Positions 55,920-64,000 of a stretch of 64,000 nt of DNA are shown in pieces. Below the pieces are notes generated by a model. That model saw nothing but the letters and a program-made list of their open reading frames with translations, searched no databases and had not been told where the DNA came from. A program made the position numbers and the translations under genes. Every line of letters starts with the position of its first letter. The first letter of the stretch is position 1. Origin of the DNA: Comamonas testosteroni (GTDB lineage: Bacteria > Pseudomonadota > Gammaproteobacteria > Burkholderiales > Burkholderiaceae_C); assembly GCF_000761245.1 (NCBI RefSeq), contig NZ_AWOR01000001.1, forward strand, positions 558,001 to 622,000, written 5' to 3'.

Positions 55920-56948
55920 TCAGGCCAATTGCAAAGTGGAGTGTGCCTTGCTGCTTTCATCGTGCCAGATGACAAAAGTCTGTGCCGCTGAGCACAGCGT
56001 CGTCGCGCCCAGCTGATCGATGAAGCGACAGGCCGCGAACCGTGCCGATTTGGCCTCATAGTCCGACACCCATTGCTGGCGTGCAGCCCGGGAGGCCTCA
56101 GGCTGGGGCCAGCGTCTTTCCTGGGTGGACAGGCCATTCAAGCCCATGCGCCAGGGTTTGCCGCTGACGCGGGCGCGAAAGCACTGCTGCTGATGGCACA
56201 GCATGGCATACAGCGGGTCCACTTCCAGCAGCTGGAACAGCTTCTGAACCTCTGCGCAGGAAGGGCTGAATGCGGTGTGAGTGACGATGACGCGCAAGCC
56301 CTTGGGCGTTTCGTAGACGCGCAGGCCCCAATCCGGGTGCCCGGCCGCAAAAGCCCGAACCTTTGCCAGCGCGGCATCGATGGGCAGCGGCTGCAGGGCT
56401 TCGGCGCGCTGCGTCTGGCGGGCATGCAACCATTGCTTCAGGCCTGACCAGAAGAGCAGGCCGATGCTGGCCACCAGCAGCATCAACAGTGCCGCACCCA
56501 GACTCCAGGTCAGCGGGGTCACCCACAGCCAGGGCAGGGCCAGCGCCAGTAGCAGCGACGAGATGACAGGGAACCGGGCAGACTTTTTCTGCCGCGGAAA
56601 GTCGATGTCGGCAATGGCCACGTTCTCTGTGTTCAGGCAATGTGCGCCATAGCTGTTGCGGGTCATGACGGATTCATCACGCCGCTCCAGCACCTCTTCG
56701 CGAATGGGCGTGCCGCCTTCCAGCCCGTATTCACCACGCCATTCCATGCGTTCGAACCCCGCATCGAGGTGGCGTTGCGTGGGGGCGGCCAGCACGGCGT
56801 CCAGCGCTTCCTGGGCTCGTTGCTGCGCGTGGCTCTGTGCTTCCTGCTGGCTGTGGTCGGACCAGCCCCAACGCTGGACGGTCGCGCCGTGGCGTTGGCC
56901 GGTTGCATGGCGCAGCCGCGCTTGCGCCCAGTATTGAGGGATATGCAT
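55920..56948 (-). CDS. Hypothetical membrane protein, 342 residues
   Basis: I do not recognise this protein. The first 125 residues are soluble, polar and contain GVINNE-like charged stretches (DAGFERMEWRGEYG, EEVLERRDESVMTR). Two adjacent membrane spans lie about residues 128-170 (VISSLLLALALPWLWV, ALLMLLVASIGLLFW), followed by a cytosolic or periplasmic domain with HPDWGLRVYETPKGLRVIV and several Cys/His residues (MLCHQQQCF). It lies between the diguanylate cyclase and the amidotransferase on the same strand but with gaps of over 80 bases. Confidence 0.8.
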   Translation of the reverse strand: MHIPQYWAQARLRHATGQRHGATVQRWGWSDHSQQEAQSHAQQRAQEALDAVLAAPTQRHLDAGFERMEWRGEYGLEGGTPIREEVLERRDESVMTRNSYGAHCLNTENVAIADIDFPRQKKSARFPVISSLLLALALPWLWVTPLTWSLGAALLMLLVASIGLLFWSGLKQWLHARQTQRAEALQPLPIDAALAKVRAFAAGHPDWGLRVYETPKGLRVIVTHTAFSPSCAEVQKLFQLLEVDPLYAMLCHQQQCFRARVSGKPWRMGLNGLSTQERRWPQPEASRAARQQWVSDYEAKSARFAACRFIDQLGATTLCSAAQTFVIWHDESSKAHSTLQLA

Positions 56949-57037
56949 GGTGGGCCAGTATAGCCATGGGGCTGCTGCCGCAGTCGCTGGCCAGATGGCC
57001 GACAGCGATTGGATGAGCTTGCGCTGGGCTCAGGCTC

Positions 57038-57874
57038 TCAGGATTGAATGGGCGCGAACGGCAGGTAATCGATCTGCGTGCCACGCACGACGATCGCCGT
57101 CGACTCGGGCACCTGGGCCCAGGCCTGCGGCAGATCGACCAGTGGTTCGGACACGATCAGATACGCATCGTCACCAGCGGCTGCGATGCGCGGGTCGTCG
57201 GGGTAAAGCGCGTGAAGATGTTTGAAGGAGGTGCTGTGATAGAGCGAGCGCGGCGACTGGCCTTCGCTCGCGTAGCGCACGGCCACCAGTTGCTCGCCAT
57301 CGCTGGCACACACGGTCATGCTCAGCGGGTGAGCTATCCCATGCCTGCGCGCCGTGGCCTCGACAAAACCCGCCATGCGCGCGATGGCCGGCGCAGGACT
57401 GTGCTCCAGCCCGAAACTCATGGCCAGAAGGAACATGGTCTCCGAGTCCGTCGAGCCTTCCAGCGAGGTGAAGAACTGCGGATCGATGGCCATGAGCAGA
57501 TCGCGCCGTACCAGGGGAAAGTCCTCGATCATGCCGTTGTGCATGAACATCCAGCGCCGGTGGCGGAAGGGATGGCAGTTGGTCTCCTGCACCGGCGTAT
57601 GCGTTGCCGCGCGAACATGCGCAAGAAACATGGGGGCCGACACAGCGCGCGAGAGCTCGCGCAGGTTGTGGTCGTGCCAGGCCGGCTGGATGCTGCGATA
57701 GCGAAAAGGCATATCGTGCGGGTGCTGGTACCAGCCCAGCCCGAAGCCGTCGCCATTGGTCGTCGTCGCTCCGAATCTCGAATGCAGGCTTTGATCGATC
57801 AGCGAATGGCGTGCGTGGAACAGCATCGTTTCCAGGGAAACAGGATTGCCCGTATAGGCCAGCCAACGACACAT
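57038..57874 (-). CDS. Class II glutamine amidotransferase (YafJ-like)
   Basis: A 278-residue Ntn-type amidotransferase domain. The nucleophile is Cys2 of MCRWLAYTG after Met removal; NGDGFGLGWY, LAHVRAATHTPV and FMHNGMIEDF are the glutamine-binding segments. It has no second synthetase domain, so the ammonia acceptor is unknown, as for YafJ. The start at 57872-57874 is fixed by an AAGGAG site and by the need for Cys2. Confidence 0.92.
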   Translation of the reverse strand: MCRWLAYTGNPVSLETMLFHARHSLIDQSLHSRFGATTTNGDGFGLGWYQHPHDMPFRYRSIQPAWHDHNLRELSRAVSAPMFLAHVRAATHTPVQETNCHPFRHRRWMFMHNGMIEDFPLVRRDLLMAIDPQFFTSLEGSTDSETMFLLAMSFGLEHSPAPAIARMAGFVEATARRHGIAHPLSMTVCASDGEQLVAVRYASEGQSPRSLYHSTSFKHLHALYPDDPRIAAAGDDAYLIVSEPLVDLPQAWAQVPESTAIVVRGTQIDYLPFAPIQS

Positions 57875-57960
57875 GGCGCTCTCCTTGTGGACATGGAGCC
57901 GAGGATTCATCCTATCGGTTCCAGTTGCCTGCCGGGAAAAGCCTGGGTTTATGTCTATTA

Positions 57961-58050
57961 TTTGATAGCAAATAGCGCTTGATCTACTTGGTTTTCAGCG
58001 ATAAAAGTATCTGAAAACCAAGGCAGTCAAGCGCTAGAAGCTATCAATTT
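57961..58050. repeat. Dispersed nested-hairpin repeat, best copy
   Basis: Three nested perfect inverted repeats: TTGATAGC/GCTATCAA (57962-57969 with 58040-58047), AGCGCTTG/CAAGCGCT (57974-57981 with 58028-58035) and TTGGTTTTCAG/CTGAAAACCAA (57988-57998 with 58011-58021). The internal spacers are symmetric (4/4 and 6/6) and the loop is 12 nt. It lies between lysS and the amidotransferase, both on the minus strand, and likely ends the lysS mRNA. Confidence 0.85.
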
Positions 58051-58056
58051 TAAGGC

Positions 58057-59601
58057 TTACTGTTCGCGACGCAGGGCGGGGAACAGAATCACGTCACGGA
58101 TGCTGGCGCTGTCGGTCAGCAGCATCATGAAGCGGTCGATGCCGATGCCGCAGCCGCCGGTGGGGGGCATGCCGTACTCGAGGGCGCGCACAAAGTCGTG
58201 GTCGAAGTACATGGCTTCGTCGTCGCCGCCGTCCTTGGCTTCCACCTGGGCATTGAAGCGGGCAGCCTGGTCTTCGGCGTCATTGAGCTCGGAGAAGCCG
58301 TTGCCGAATTCGCGGCCGGTGATGTAGAGCTCGAAGCGCTCGGTCACTTCGGGACGCTCGTCATTGGCACGCGCCAGAGGCGAGATCTCGGTGGGATGCT
58401 CCATGATGAAGGTGGGGTTCCACAGCTTATCTTCCACCACCTCTTCGAAGTACAGCACCTGCAGGCTGGCCAGGGTGCGGGTGGACAGCTTGTCCTTGTC
58501 TTCCTTCATGCCCAGCTTCTTCAGGGCATTGGTCAGCCATTCGCGGTTGGCCACGTTGTCGCCGGCTTCGGTGTATTTGACGATGGCTTCGGGGATGGTC
58601 AGGCGCTCGAAGGGCTTGGCCAGATCCACGGGCTTGCCGCCATAGCTCAGCTCCAGCGTGCCCACGGCCTTGATGGCCGCGTCGCGGATCAGCTTTTCGG
58701 TGTAGTCCATCAGGTCCTGGTAGTTCCAGTAGGCCGCGTAGAACTCCATCATGGTGAACTCGGGGTTGTGGCGCACCGAGATACCTTCATTGCGGAAGTT
58801 GCGGTTGATCTCGAACACGCGCTCGAAACCGCCGACGATCAGGCGCTTGAGATACAACTCGGGCGCGATGCGCAGGTACATCTCCTGGTCCAGCGCATTG
58901 TGGTGGGTGATGAAGGGCTTGGCGTTGGCACCGCCGGGGATGGGGTGCAGCATGGGTGTCTCGACTTCCAGGAAGCCGTGCTCGACCATGAAGTCGCGGA
59001 TGCCGGCAACGGCCTTGCTGCGCGCCACGAAGCGCTTGCGGGCCTCTTCGTCGGTCATCAGGTCCACATAGCGTTGGCGCACCTTCTGCTCCAGATCGGC
59101 CATGCCGTGGAACTTGTCGGGCATGGGGCGCAGGCTCTTGGTGAGCAGGCGGATCTTCGTGGCCTTGATCGACAGCTCGCCGGTCTTGGTCTTCATCAGC
59201 TGACCTTCGACGGCAATGATGTCGCCCAGATCCCACTTCTTGAAGTCGGCGTAGACCTCTTCACCCACGGCATCGCGGGTGACATAGGCCTGGATGCGGC
59301 CCGTGGCGTCTTGCACGGTGGCAAAGCTGGCCTTGCCCATGACGCGCTTGAGCATCATGCGACCCGCCACGCTGACAGTGATGGCGGCGGCGTCCAGGGC
59401 TTCGGCATCCTTGCCGCTGTGCTCTGCAATCAGGGCATCTGCGCGATGCTCGGGCTTGAAGTCGTTGGGGAAGGCGACGCCGCCATTGGCCTTGGAAGAC
59501 TCGCGCAGGGCCTTGAGTTTTTCGCGGCGCTCGGCGATGAGTTTGTTTTCGTCCTGAGGGGCGGTGTTTTCTGCCGCAGAAGAGGTGTTTTGTTCAGTCA
59601 T
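58057..59601 (-). CDS. lysS: Lysyl-tRNA synthetase (class II)
   Basis: A 514-residue enzyme that charges tRNA-Lys. The N-terminal OB fold covers about residues 70-170 ([19 protein letters not shown]). Class II motif 1 is near [18 protein letters not shown], motif 2 is [20 protein letters not shown] with NRNFRNEG, and motif 3 is [16 protein letters not shown]. The stop is 7 bases from the hairpin repeat. Confidence 0.98.
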   Translation of the reverse strand: MTEQNTSSAAENTAPQDENKLIAERREKLKALRESSKANGGVAFPNDFKPEHRADALIAEHSGKDAEALDAAAITVSVAGRMMLKRVMGKASFATVQDATGRIQAYVTRDAVGEEVYADFKKWDLGDIIAVEGQLMKTKTGELSIKATKIRLLTKSLRPMPDKFHGMADLEQKVRQRYVDLMTDEEARKRFVARSKAVAGIRDFMVEHGFLEVETPMLHPIPGGANAKPFITHHNALDQEMYLRIAPELYLKRLIVGGFERVFEINRNFRNEGISVRHNPEFTMMEFYAAYWNYQDLMDYTEKLIRDAAIKAVGTLELSYGGKPVDLAKPFERLTIPEAIVKYTEAGDNVANREWLTNALKKLGMKEDKDKLSTRTLASLQVLYFEEVVEDKLWNPTFIMEHPTEISPLARANDERPEVTERFELYITGREFGNGFSELNDAEDQAARFNAQVEAKDGGDDEAMYFDHDFVRALEYGMPPTGGCGIGIDRFMMLLTDSASIRDVILFPALRREQ

Positions 59602-59844
59602 GAAAAGAGAGCGCCAGCGACAAGCGCCGGTTGGAGGCCAGAAACAAGGGGCCGCAAAAGATGGCTGCTGCCCGAAACCGGTGATTTTAAGTTTTTTGCC
59701 GAAGCAAGGGTAGGCGGCCGGGCAAAGCGCTGACGGCAGCTGCGGTATGCGACCTCCATGGCTCAGGCTTTCGCCTCGAAAGTCAGCTCTTTGCTATCGA
59801 ATAAGTAGCTTTTATGGACCGTCAGCAAAAGGGTGCAGGCAATT

Positions 59845-60495
59845 TCAGGAGTCGTCCTGCGGGGCCGATCCGGTAATGCCGCTTTGCTCCAGCACATCGG
59901 CGATCAGCTCCAGCCGCAGCAGCGGGGCATCCAGCGTCATCAGCTGCTGCTTGATCCGCACCGCCAGGGGCAGCATCTCGGCCCAGCGATTGGCCACCCA
60001 GGCACAGTCGTGCATCTGCGCCGGCGTGGGCAGCTGCGCGTGATCGGGGTCGTGGTCGTGCAGGTTCAGCAAGGCCTGAGCCAGCGCATGGGAGGTGCTG
60101 AGCAAATGCTTGGGAATGTTGACTTTGGGGTCATCGGGCAGCATGGTGACATCGGCCACCCACAGGCCATGCGGCAGTTGCCAGCAGCGCTGGATGTGAA
60201 AGCGCTGGGCGCCCTTGCATTGCAGATGCATCAGCCCGGGCTGGGGCGAATCGAGCCGGGCAATGCGCGCCAGCACGCCTTCGGAGTGCAGGCGCTCGGT
60301 CTGGGCGCCTGCCTTGCGCACCTCCTGACCCGCCTGCAGCGCCACCACGCCGAAAGGAGCGTCGGCATGCTGGCATTTGCGGATCATGTCCAGATAACGC
60401 ACCTCAAAGACCTGCAGACTCAGCAGGCCTTCAGGAAACAGCACCGTGTTCAGCGGGAACAGGGGCAGGGAATGCAGACTTTGCGTATCGGTCAT
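59845..60495 (-). CDS. LON substrate-binding domain protein
   Basis: A 216-residue protein made of the N-terminal (LAN/LON) domain of Lon protease without ATPase or protease parts. It begins SLPLFPLNTVLFPEGLLSLQ and has YLDMIRKC and FGVVALQ, typical of the domain. Such stand-alone proteins are common in Proteobacteria; role unknown, possibly protein-quality related. Confidence 0.88.
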   Translation of the reverse strand: MTDTQSLHSLPLFPLNTVLFPEGLLSLQVFEVRYLDMIRKCQHADAPFGVVALQAGQEVRKAGAQTERLHSEGVLARIARLDSPQPGLMHLQCKGAQRFHIQRCWQLPHGLWVADVTMLPDDPKVNIPKHLLSTSHALAQALLNLHDHDPDHAQLPTPAQMHDCAWVANRWAEMLPLAVRIKQQLMTLDAPLLRLELIADVLEQSGITGSAPQDDS

Positions 60496-60555
60496 GGTGC
60501 CCGGCTATCATCCCATGAATAGGTGAGTTGCTCACTGTTTTCTGAATTGGGTCAC

Positions 60556-61122
60556 ATGCTGTTTGAAATCGTTTTGTTTCTGCTGGATGTCGTTGTCGGG
60601 TTGATCAGCGGGGCCTGCCTGCTGCGCATGTACATGCAGGCGCAGCGTGTGCCGTTTGGCAATCCCGTGGGGCAGTTGGTCTTTGCGCTGAGCGACTGGA
60701 TCGTCATGCCGCTGCGCAAGGTCGTTCCGGCCAAGGGCCGCTGGGACAAGTCCAGCCTGATTGCTGCCTTGCTGCTGCAGCTGGCGCAGGTGCTGCTGAT
60801 CTGGCTGCTGCTCGGTGCCAAGGGATCGGTGCTGGCGCTGCCATGGCTGGCTTTTTGCGCACTGCTCAAGGTCATCCTGTCGGGCATGATGGGCATCTTG
60901 CTGATCTACGCCATCCTGTCCTGGGTTCAGCCCTATTCCCCCATCTACGGCGTGCTGCAGCGCCTGGCCGATCCGCTGGTGGCACCGATCCGCAAGGTGG
61001 TGCCCCTGATCGGCAATGTGGACTTTTCGGCACTGATTGCCCTGATCGGCCTGCAGGTGCTGCTGATGGTGCTCAACTATGTGCAGGCTGGCGGTCTGTC
61101 CATGATTGCCGGTGTGCGCTAG
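60556..61122 (+). CDS. YggT family membrane protein
   Basis: A 188-residue inner-membrane protein with two YggT repeats, each with PVGQLVFALSDWIVMPLRKV or ADPLVAPIRKVVPLIG. Five or six spans. YggT-family proteins are linked to osmotic tolerance and to division-plane or thylakoid organisation in other groups; role here unknown. The ATG at 60556 was chosen at the start of the hydrophobic repeat. Confidence 0.9.
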   Translation: MLFEIVLFLLDVVVGLISGACLLRMYMQAQRVPFGNPVGQLVFALSDWIVMPLRKVVPAKGRWDKSSLIAALLLQLAQVLLIWLLLGAKGSVLALPWLAFCALLKVILSGMMGILLIYAILSWVQPYSPIYGVLQRLADPLVAPIRKVVPLIGNVDFSALIALIGLQVLLMVLNYVQAGGLSMIAGVR

Positions 61123-61240
61123 GGGAGCCGCCCGGGCCGGCAAAGCCGCATCGCCTTGAGGTTTGCGGATGAAGCCTCGTCAATTCCAAAGCCTGTTCTG
61201 AGGTGCTTTGTGAATGTCCCGAGGCATAAAAACCCACAAA

Positions 61241-61279
61241 AAAAAGGCTGACGCAGATGAATGCTGCGTCAGCCTTTTT
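61241..61279. terminator. Bidirectional terminator between yggT and accD
   Basis: AAAAAGGCTGACGCAG/CTGCGTCAGCCTTTTT (61241-61256 with 61264-61279), 16-bp perfect stem with T-tracts on both strands. Confidence 0.93.
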
Positions 61280-61299
61280 GCTTTTTGCTCGTCCGGTGC

Positions 61300-62175
61300 T
61301 TATTCCACGGCGTCCGCAGGCAGACGTTGCAGCATGGCCAGAGAGCTGGCGACGCGATCACGCAGCTCGCGGCGGTCGACGATCATGTCCACAGCGCCCT
61401 TTTCCTGCAGGAATTCGGCGCGCTGGAAGCCCTCGGGCAACTTCACGCGCACGGTGGTTTCGATCACGCGAGGGCCGGCAAAGCCGATCAGGGCCTTGGG
61501 CTCGGCGATCACGATATCGCCCACGAAGGCGAAGCCGGCGGACACACCGCCCATGGTCGGGTCGGTCAGCACGGAGATATAGGGCAGACCCTTTTTGGCC
61601 AGACGTGTCAGCGCGGCATTGGTCTTGGCCATTTGCATCAGCGACAGCAGGCCTTCCTGCATGCGGGCACCACCGGTGGCGGTGAAGCAGATGAAAGGCA
61701 CTTTTTGCTCGATGGCGGTTTCTACGCCGCGCACAAAGCGTTCGCCGACCACGGAGCCCATGGAGCCGCCCATGAAGTCGAACTCGAAGCAGGCCACGAC
61801 CACATTGATGCTCTTGACGGAGCCGCCCATGACGATCAGTGCATCGGTCTCGCCGGTGTTCTCCAGCGCTTCCTTCAGACGCTCGGGGTACTTGCGGCTG
61901 TCCTTGAATTTCAGCGGGTCGACAGGAATGACTTCCTGAGCGATTTCATAGCGGCCTTCGGCGTCAAGGAAATGGTTCAGACGCGCGCGCGCACCGATGC
62001 GGTGGTGGTGGCCGCAGGTCGGGCAGACGTTCTGGTTCTTTTCCAGATCGGTCTTGTACAGAACGGTTTCGCAGCTGGGGCACTTGATCCACAGACCTTC
62101 GGGAATCTGCTGATGGCGTTCCGTCGGATTGGTCTGCTGGATTTTTGCAGGCAGAAGTTTTTCAAGCCAGGACAT
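61300..62175 (-). CDS. accD: Acetyl-CoA carboxylase carboxyltransferase subunit beta
   Basis: A 291-residue subunit of acetyl-CoA carboxylase, which supplies malonyl-CoA for the fab enzymes encoded earlier in the window. The N-terminal zinc ribbon has CPSCETVLY and [11 protein letters not shown]; the crotonase-like core contains [27 protein letters not shown] and GFAGPRVIE. accD next to the trp genes is a frequent proteobacterial neighbourhood. Confidence 0.97.
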   Translation of the reverse strand: MSWLEKLLPAKIQQTNPTERHQQIPEGLWIKCPSCETVLYKTDLEKNQNVCPTCGHHHRIGARARLNHFLDAEGRYEIAQEVIPVDPLKFKDSRKYPERLKEALENTGETDALIVMGGSVKSINVVVACFEFDFMGGSMGSVVGERFVRGVETAIEQKVPFICFTATGGARMQEGLLSLMQMAKTNAALTRLAKKGLPYISVLTDPTMGGVSAGFAFVGDIVIAEPKALIGFAGPRVIETTVRVKLPEGFQRAEFLQEKGAVDMIVDRRELRDRVASSLAMLQRLPADAVE

Positions 62176-62267
62176 GTTGTTTCCTTTTCAGTTTCCACTG
62201 CACTGCGCGCCACCCGCAACCCATGAGAGCGGCGCGGCGCAGGCACTGGCGCAATCCCGGTCAGGGA

Positions 62268-62341
62268 CAGCGAGCAAGGGCCGCCCCGCCGCGAGGCTGT
62301 CGTCCCCTTCAGGGGGACGCGGCGTAAAGCCGCTCAGGGGG
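62268..62341. repeat. Dispersed G/C-rich intergenic repeat (REP-like), copy B
   Basis: The reverse complement reads CCCCCTGAGCGGC..., GTCCCCCTGAAGGGGGAC, GGCGGGGCGGCCCTTGCTCGCTG and matches copy A (18199-18273) with scattered differences. It lies between accD and trpA, both on the minus strand. Confidence 0.7.
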
Positions 62342-62361
62342 TGGCCAATTTCAGGGGTGCA

Positions 62362-63171
62362 TTATGCGTCGAGAGCCTTTCGCACACCACGCAGAAAGTC
62401 TATTGCCAAAGGCACGATCTTCTCGTGGGGCTGGTTGTCGAGCAGGTCAATGATGCGGCTGCCGATGATGACGGCGTCGGCCACCTGGCCCACGGTCTGT
62501 GCGGTCTGGGCATCGCGGATGCCGAAACCCACGCCCACGGGAACGCTGACATGCTGGCGAATGCGCGGCAGCATGGCCTCCACGGCCGAGGTGTCCAGAG
62601 CGCCCGAACCGGTCACGCCCTTGAGCGAGACATAGTAGACATAGCCGCTGGCCACGCGGGCCACCTGTTGCATGCGCTCGTCCGTGCTGGTGGGAGCCAG
62701 CAGGAAGATCAGGTCCATGTCGCGGGCCTTGAGCTTGGCGGCGAACTCCTCGCATTCCTCGGGCGGATAGTCCACGATCAGCACGCCATCGACGCCGGCT
62801 GCGGCGGCATGGTTGACGAAGGCATCTTCGCCATGGATCTGGTCGTAGCGCTCAACAGGGTTGGCATAGCCCATGAGCACCACGGGTGTGGTCTGGTCCT
62901 TTTTGCGGAACTCGGCCACATAGGCCAGCACCTGGCTCAGACCCACGCCGTTGGCGATGGCCTTGTCGCCTGCGCGCTGGATGGTGGGGCCGTCGGCCAT
63001 GGGGTCGGAGAAGGGCACGCCCAGCTCGATCACGTCGGCACCGGCTTCCACCATGCCGTGCATGAGGGGAGGGGTGATGGCGGCAAACGGGAAGCCTGCT
63101 GTCACATAGGGAATCAAGGCCTTGCGGCCTTCTTCCTTGAGCTTGTTGAAGGTGGCGGTGATTCGGCTCAT
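62362..63171 (-). CDS. trpA: Tryptophan synthase alpha subunit
   Basis: A 269-residue TIM-barrel subunit that cleaves indole-3-glycerol phosphate to indole. The catalytic Glu and Asp are in [39 protein letters not shown] and GVGFGIRD are further family segments. Its ATG overlaps the trpB stop (ATGA), the usual coupling. accD lies downstream with a repeat between. Confidence 0.97.
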   Translation of the reverse strand: MSRITATFNKLKEEGRKALIPYVTAGFPFAAITPPLMHGMVEAGADVIELGVPFSDPMADGPTIQRAGDKAIANGVGLSQVLAYVAEFRKKDQTTPVVLMGYANPVERYDQIHGEDAFVNHAAAAGVDGVLIVDYPPEECEEFAAKLKARDMDLIFLLAPTSTDERMQQVARVASGYVYYVSLKGVTGSGALDTSAVEAMLPRIRQHVSVPVGVGFGIRDAQTAQTVGQVADAVIIGSRIIDLLDNQPHEKIVPLAIDFLRGVRKALDA

Positions 63172-64000
63172 AACTTGTTGCCCCCTGCGGCAGCCTTGGC
63201 TGCATCATGTCCGGGAGCGCCCTTGACGGTGAGACCGCGCATGGAGGGGCGGTCGAAGTATTCGGCACCCGACAGGTCGGCCACGGTGCCGATGTCCTTG
63301 TCGCCGCGGCCGGACAGGCTCACGAGAATGGACTGCTCGGCGCGCATGGTCTTGGCCAGCTTCATGGCATAGGCCACGGCGTGGCTGGACTCCAGGGCCG
63401 GGATGATGCCTTCGGCGCGGCACAGGTAGTGGAAGGCGTCCAGTGCTTCCTGATCGGTGATGCCCACATACTGGGCGCGACCGATTTCCTGCAGCCAGGC
63501 ATGTTCGGGGCCCACACCGGGGTAATCCAGGCCGGCGCTCACCGAGTGAGTCTCTGTGATCTGGCCGTTTTCATCCTGCAGGATGAAGGTGCGGTTGCCG
63601 TGTAGCACGCCCGAGCTGCCTTTTTGCAGCGAGGCCGAGTGCTTGCCGGACTCCAGGCCCTCGCCAGCCGCTTCCACGCCGAACAGCTTGGTGTCTTCGT
63701 AGGGGATATAGGGGTAGAAGATGCCCATGGCATTGCTGCCGCCGCCCACGCAGGCAACCACCGCGTCGGGCTGCTTGTCGGCGCCCAGGAACTCGGGCAT
63801 CTGCGTCAGGCATTCGTCGCCGATGACCTTCTGGAAGTCGCGCACCATCATGGGGTAGGGGTGGGGGCCGGCCACGGTACCGATGATGTAGAAGGTGTTG
63901 TCCACATTGGCAACCCAGTCGCGCATGGCTTCGTTGAGCGCATCCTTGAGCGTCCTGGAGCCCGATTCCACGGGCACCACGGTCGCGCCCAGCAGTTTCA
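63168..64000 (-). CDS. trpB: Tryptophan synthase beta subunit, C-terminal part, cut by window end
   Basis: The last 277 codons of the PLP enzyme that joins indole and serine. [34 protein letters not shown], the PLP-phosphate loop [18 protein letters not shown] and SLSGRGDKD are present. The active-site lysine and the N-terminus lie past position 64000. It overlaps trpA by 4 bases. Confidence 0.97.
   Translation of the reverse strand, partial: KLLGATVVPVESGSRTLKDALNEAMRDWVANVDNTFYIIGTVAGPHPYPMMVRDFQKVIGDECLTQMPEFLGADKQPDAVVACVGGGSNAMGIFYPYIPYEDTKLFGVEAAGEGLESGKHSASLQKGSSGVLHGNRTFILQDENGQITETHSVSAGLDYPGVGPEHAWLQEIGRAQYVGITDQEALDAFHYLCRAEGIIPALESSHAVAYAMKLAKTMRAEQSILVSLSGRGDKDIGTVADLSGAEYFDRPSMRGLTVKGAPGHDAAKAAAGGNKL

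Overview
The window looks like a chromosomal segment of a Comamonadaceae betaproteobacterium, most likely Comamonas or a close relative. This is inferred from the GC-rich codon use, from gene orders typical of Burkholderiales (rne/rluC; yceD-rpmF-plsX-fabHDG-acpP-fabF; rpoE-rseA-mucD-lepA-lepB-rnc-era-recO-pdxJ-acpS-nagZ), and from two families of intergenic repeats of a kind I associate with this family. No mobile element, CRISPR array, rRNA or tRNA gene is visible. The gene content is mostly core metabolism and information processing.

Layout. 1-4127: lactate use, with two different lactate permeases (the first cut by the window edge) and an FMN-dependent L-lactate dehydrogenase; a pair of 17-bp palindromes upstream of the first permease looks like an LldR-type operator pair. 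4183-8924: two tandem Sel1-repeat periplasmic proteins, NhaA and an EamA transporter. 9075-12667: a D-amino-acid dehydrogenase (dadA) preceded by a tandem glycine riboswitch, diverging from a LysP-like permease. 12804-20929: DNA polymerase IV, a PAS-containing chemotaxis receptor, a large Trp-rich protein of unknown function, QueF, a prolyl-4-hydroxylase-like oxygenase and YaaA. 21037-30217: RNase E with a long structured leader, diverging from rluC-HAD-Rieske-sppA; then a convergent methylase-Maf pair and the divergent yceD-rpmF. 30415-35863: fatty-acid synthesis genes. 35988-39713: a YgfX-like protein, the envelope-stress sigma factor RpoE, its anti-sigma factor RseA and a periplasmic Do protease; no rseB is present. 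40143-48390: a long translation, secretion and RNA-processing run from lepA to nagZ. 48584-64000: an ABC transporter, phosphofructokinase, purT, a short MscS channel, a response-regulator diguanylate cyclase, a YafJ-type amidotransferase, lysS, a LON-domain protein, yggT, accD and the 3' part of trpBA.

The most interesting parts are non-coding. They are the tandem glycine riboswitch before dadA; a dispersed hairpin repeat built from nested inverted repeats (best copy 57962-58047); a promoter-hairpin-T-tract module before lepA next to two DnaA-box-like 9-mers inside a 12-bp inverted repeat; the multi-stem region before rne; and a leader terminator before lysP. I did not find a convincing new multi-gene system. 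The unrecognised proteins (15847-18198, 51588-52058, 52172-52525, 55920-56948) are the main coding unknowns.
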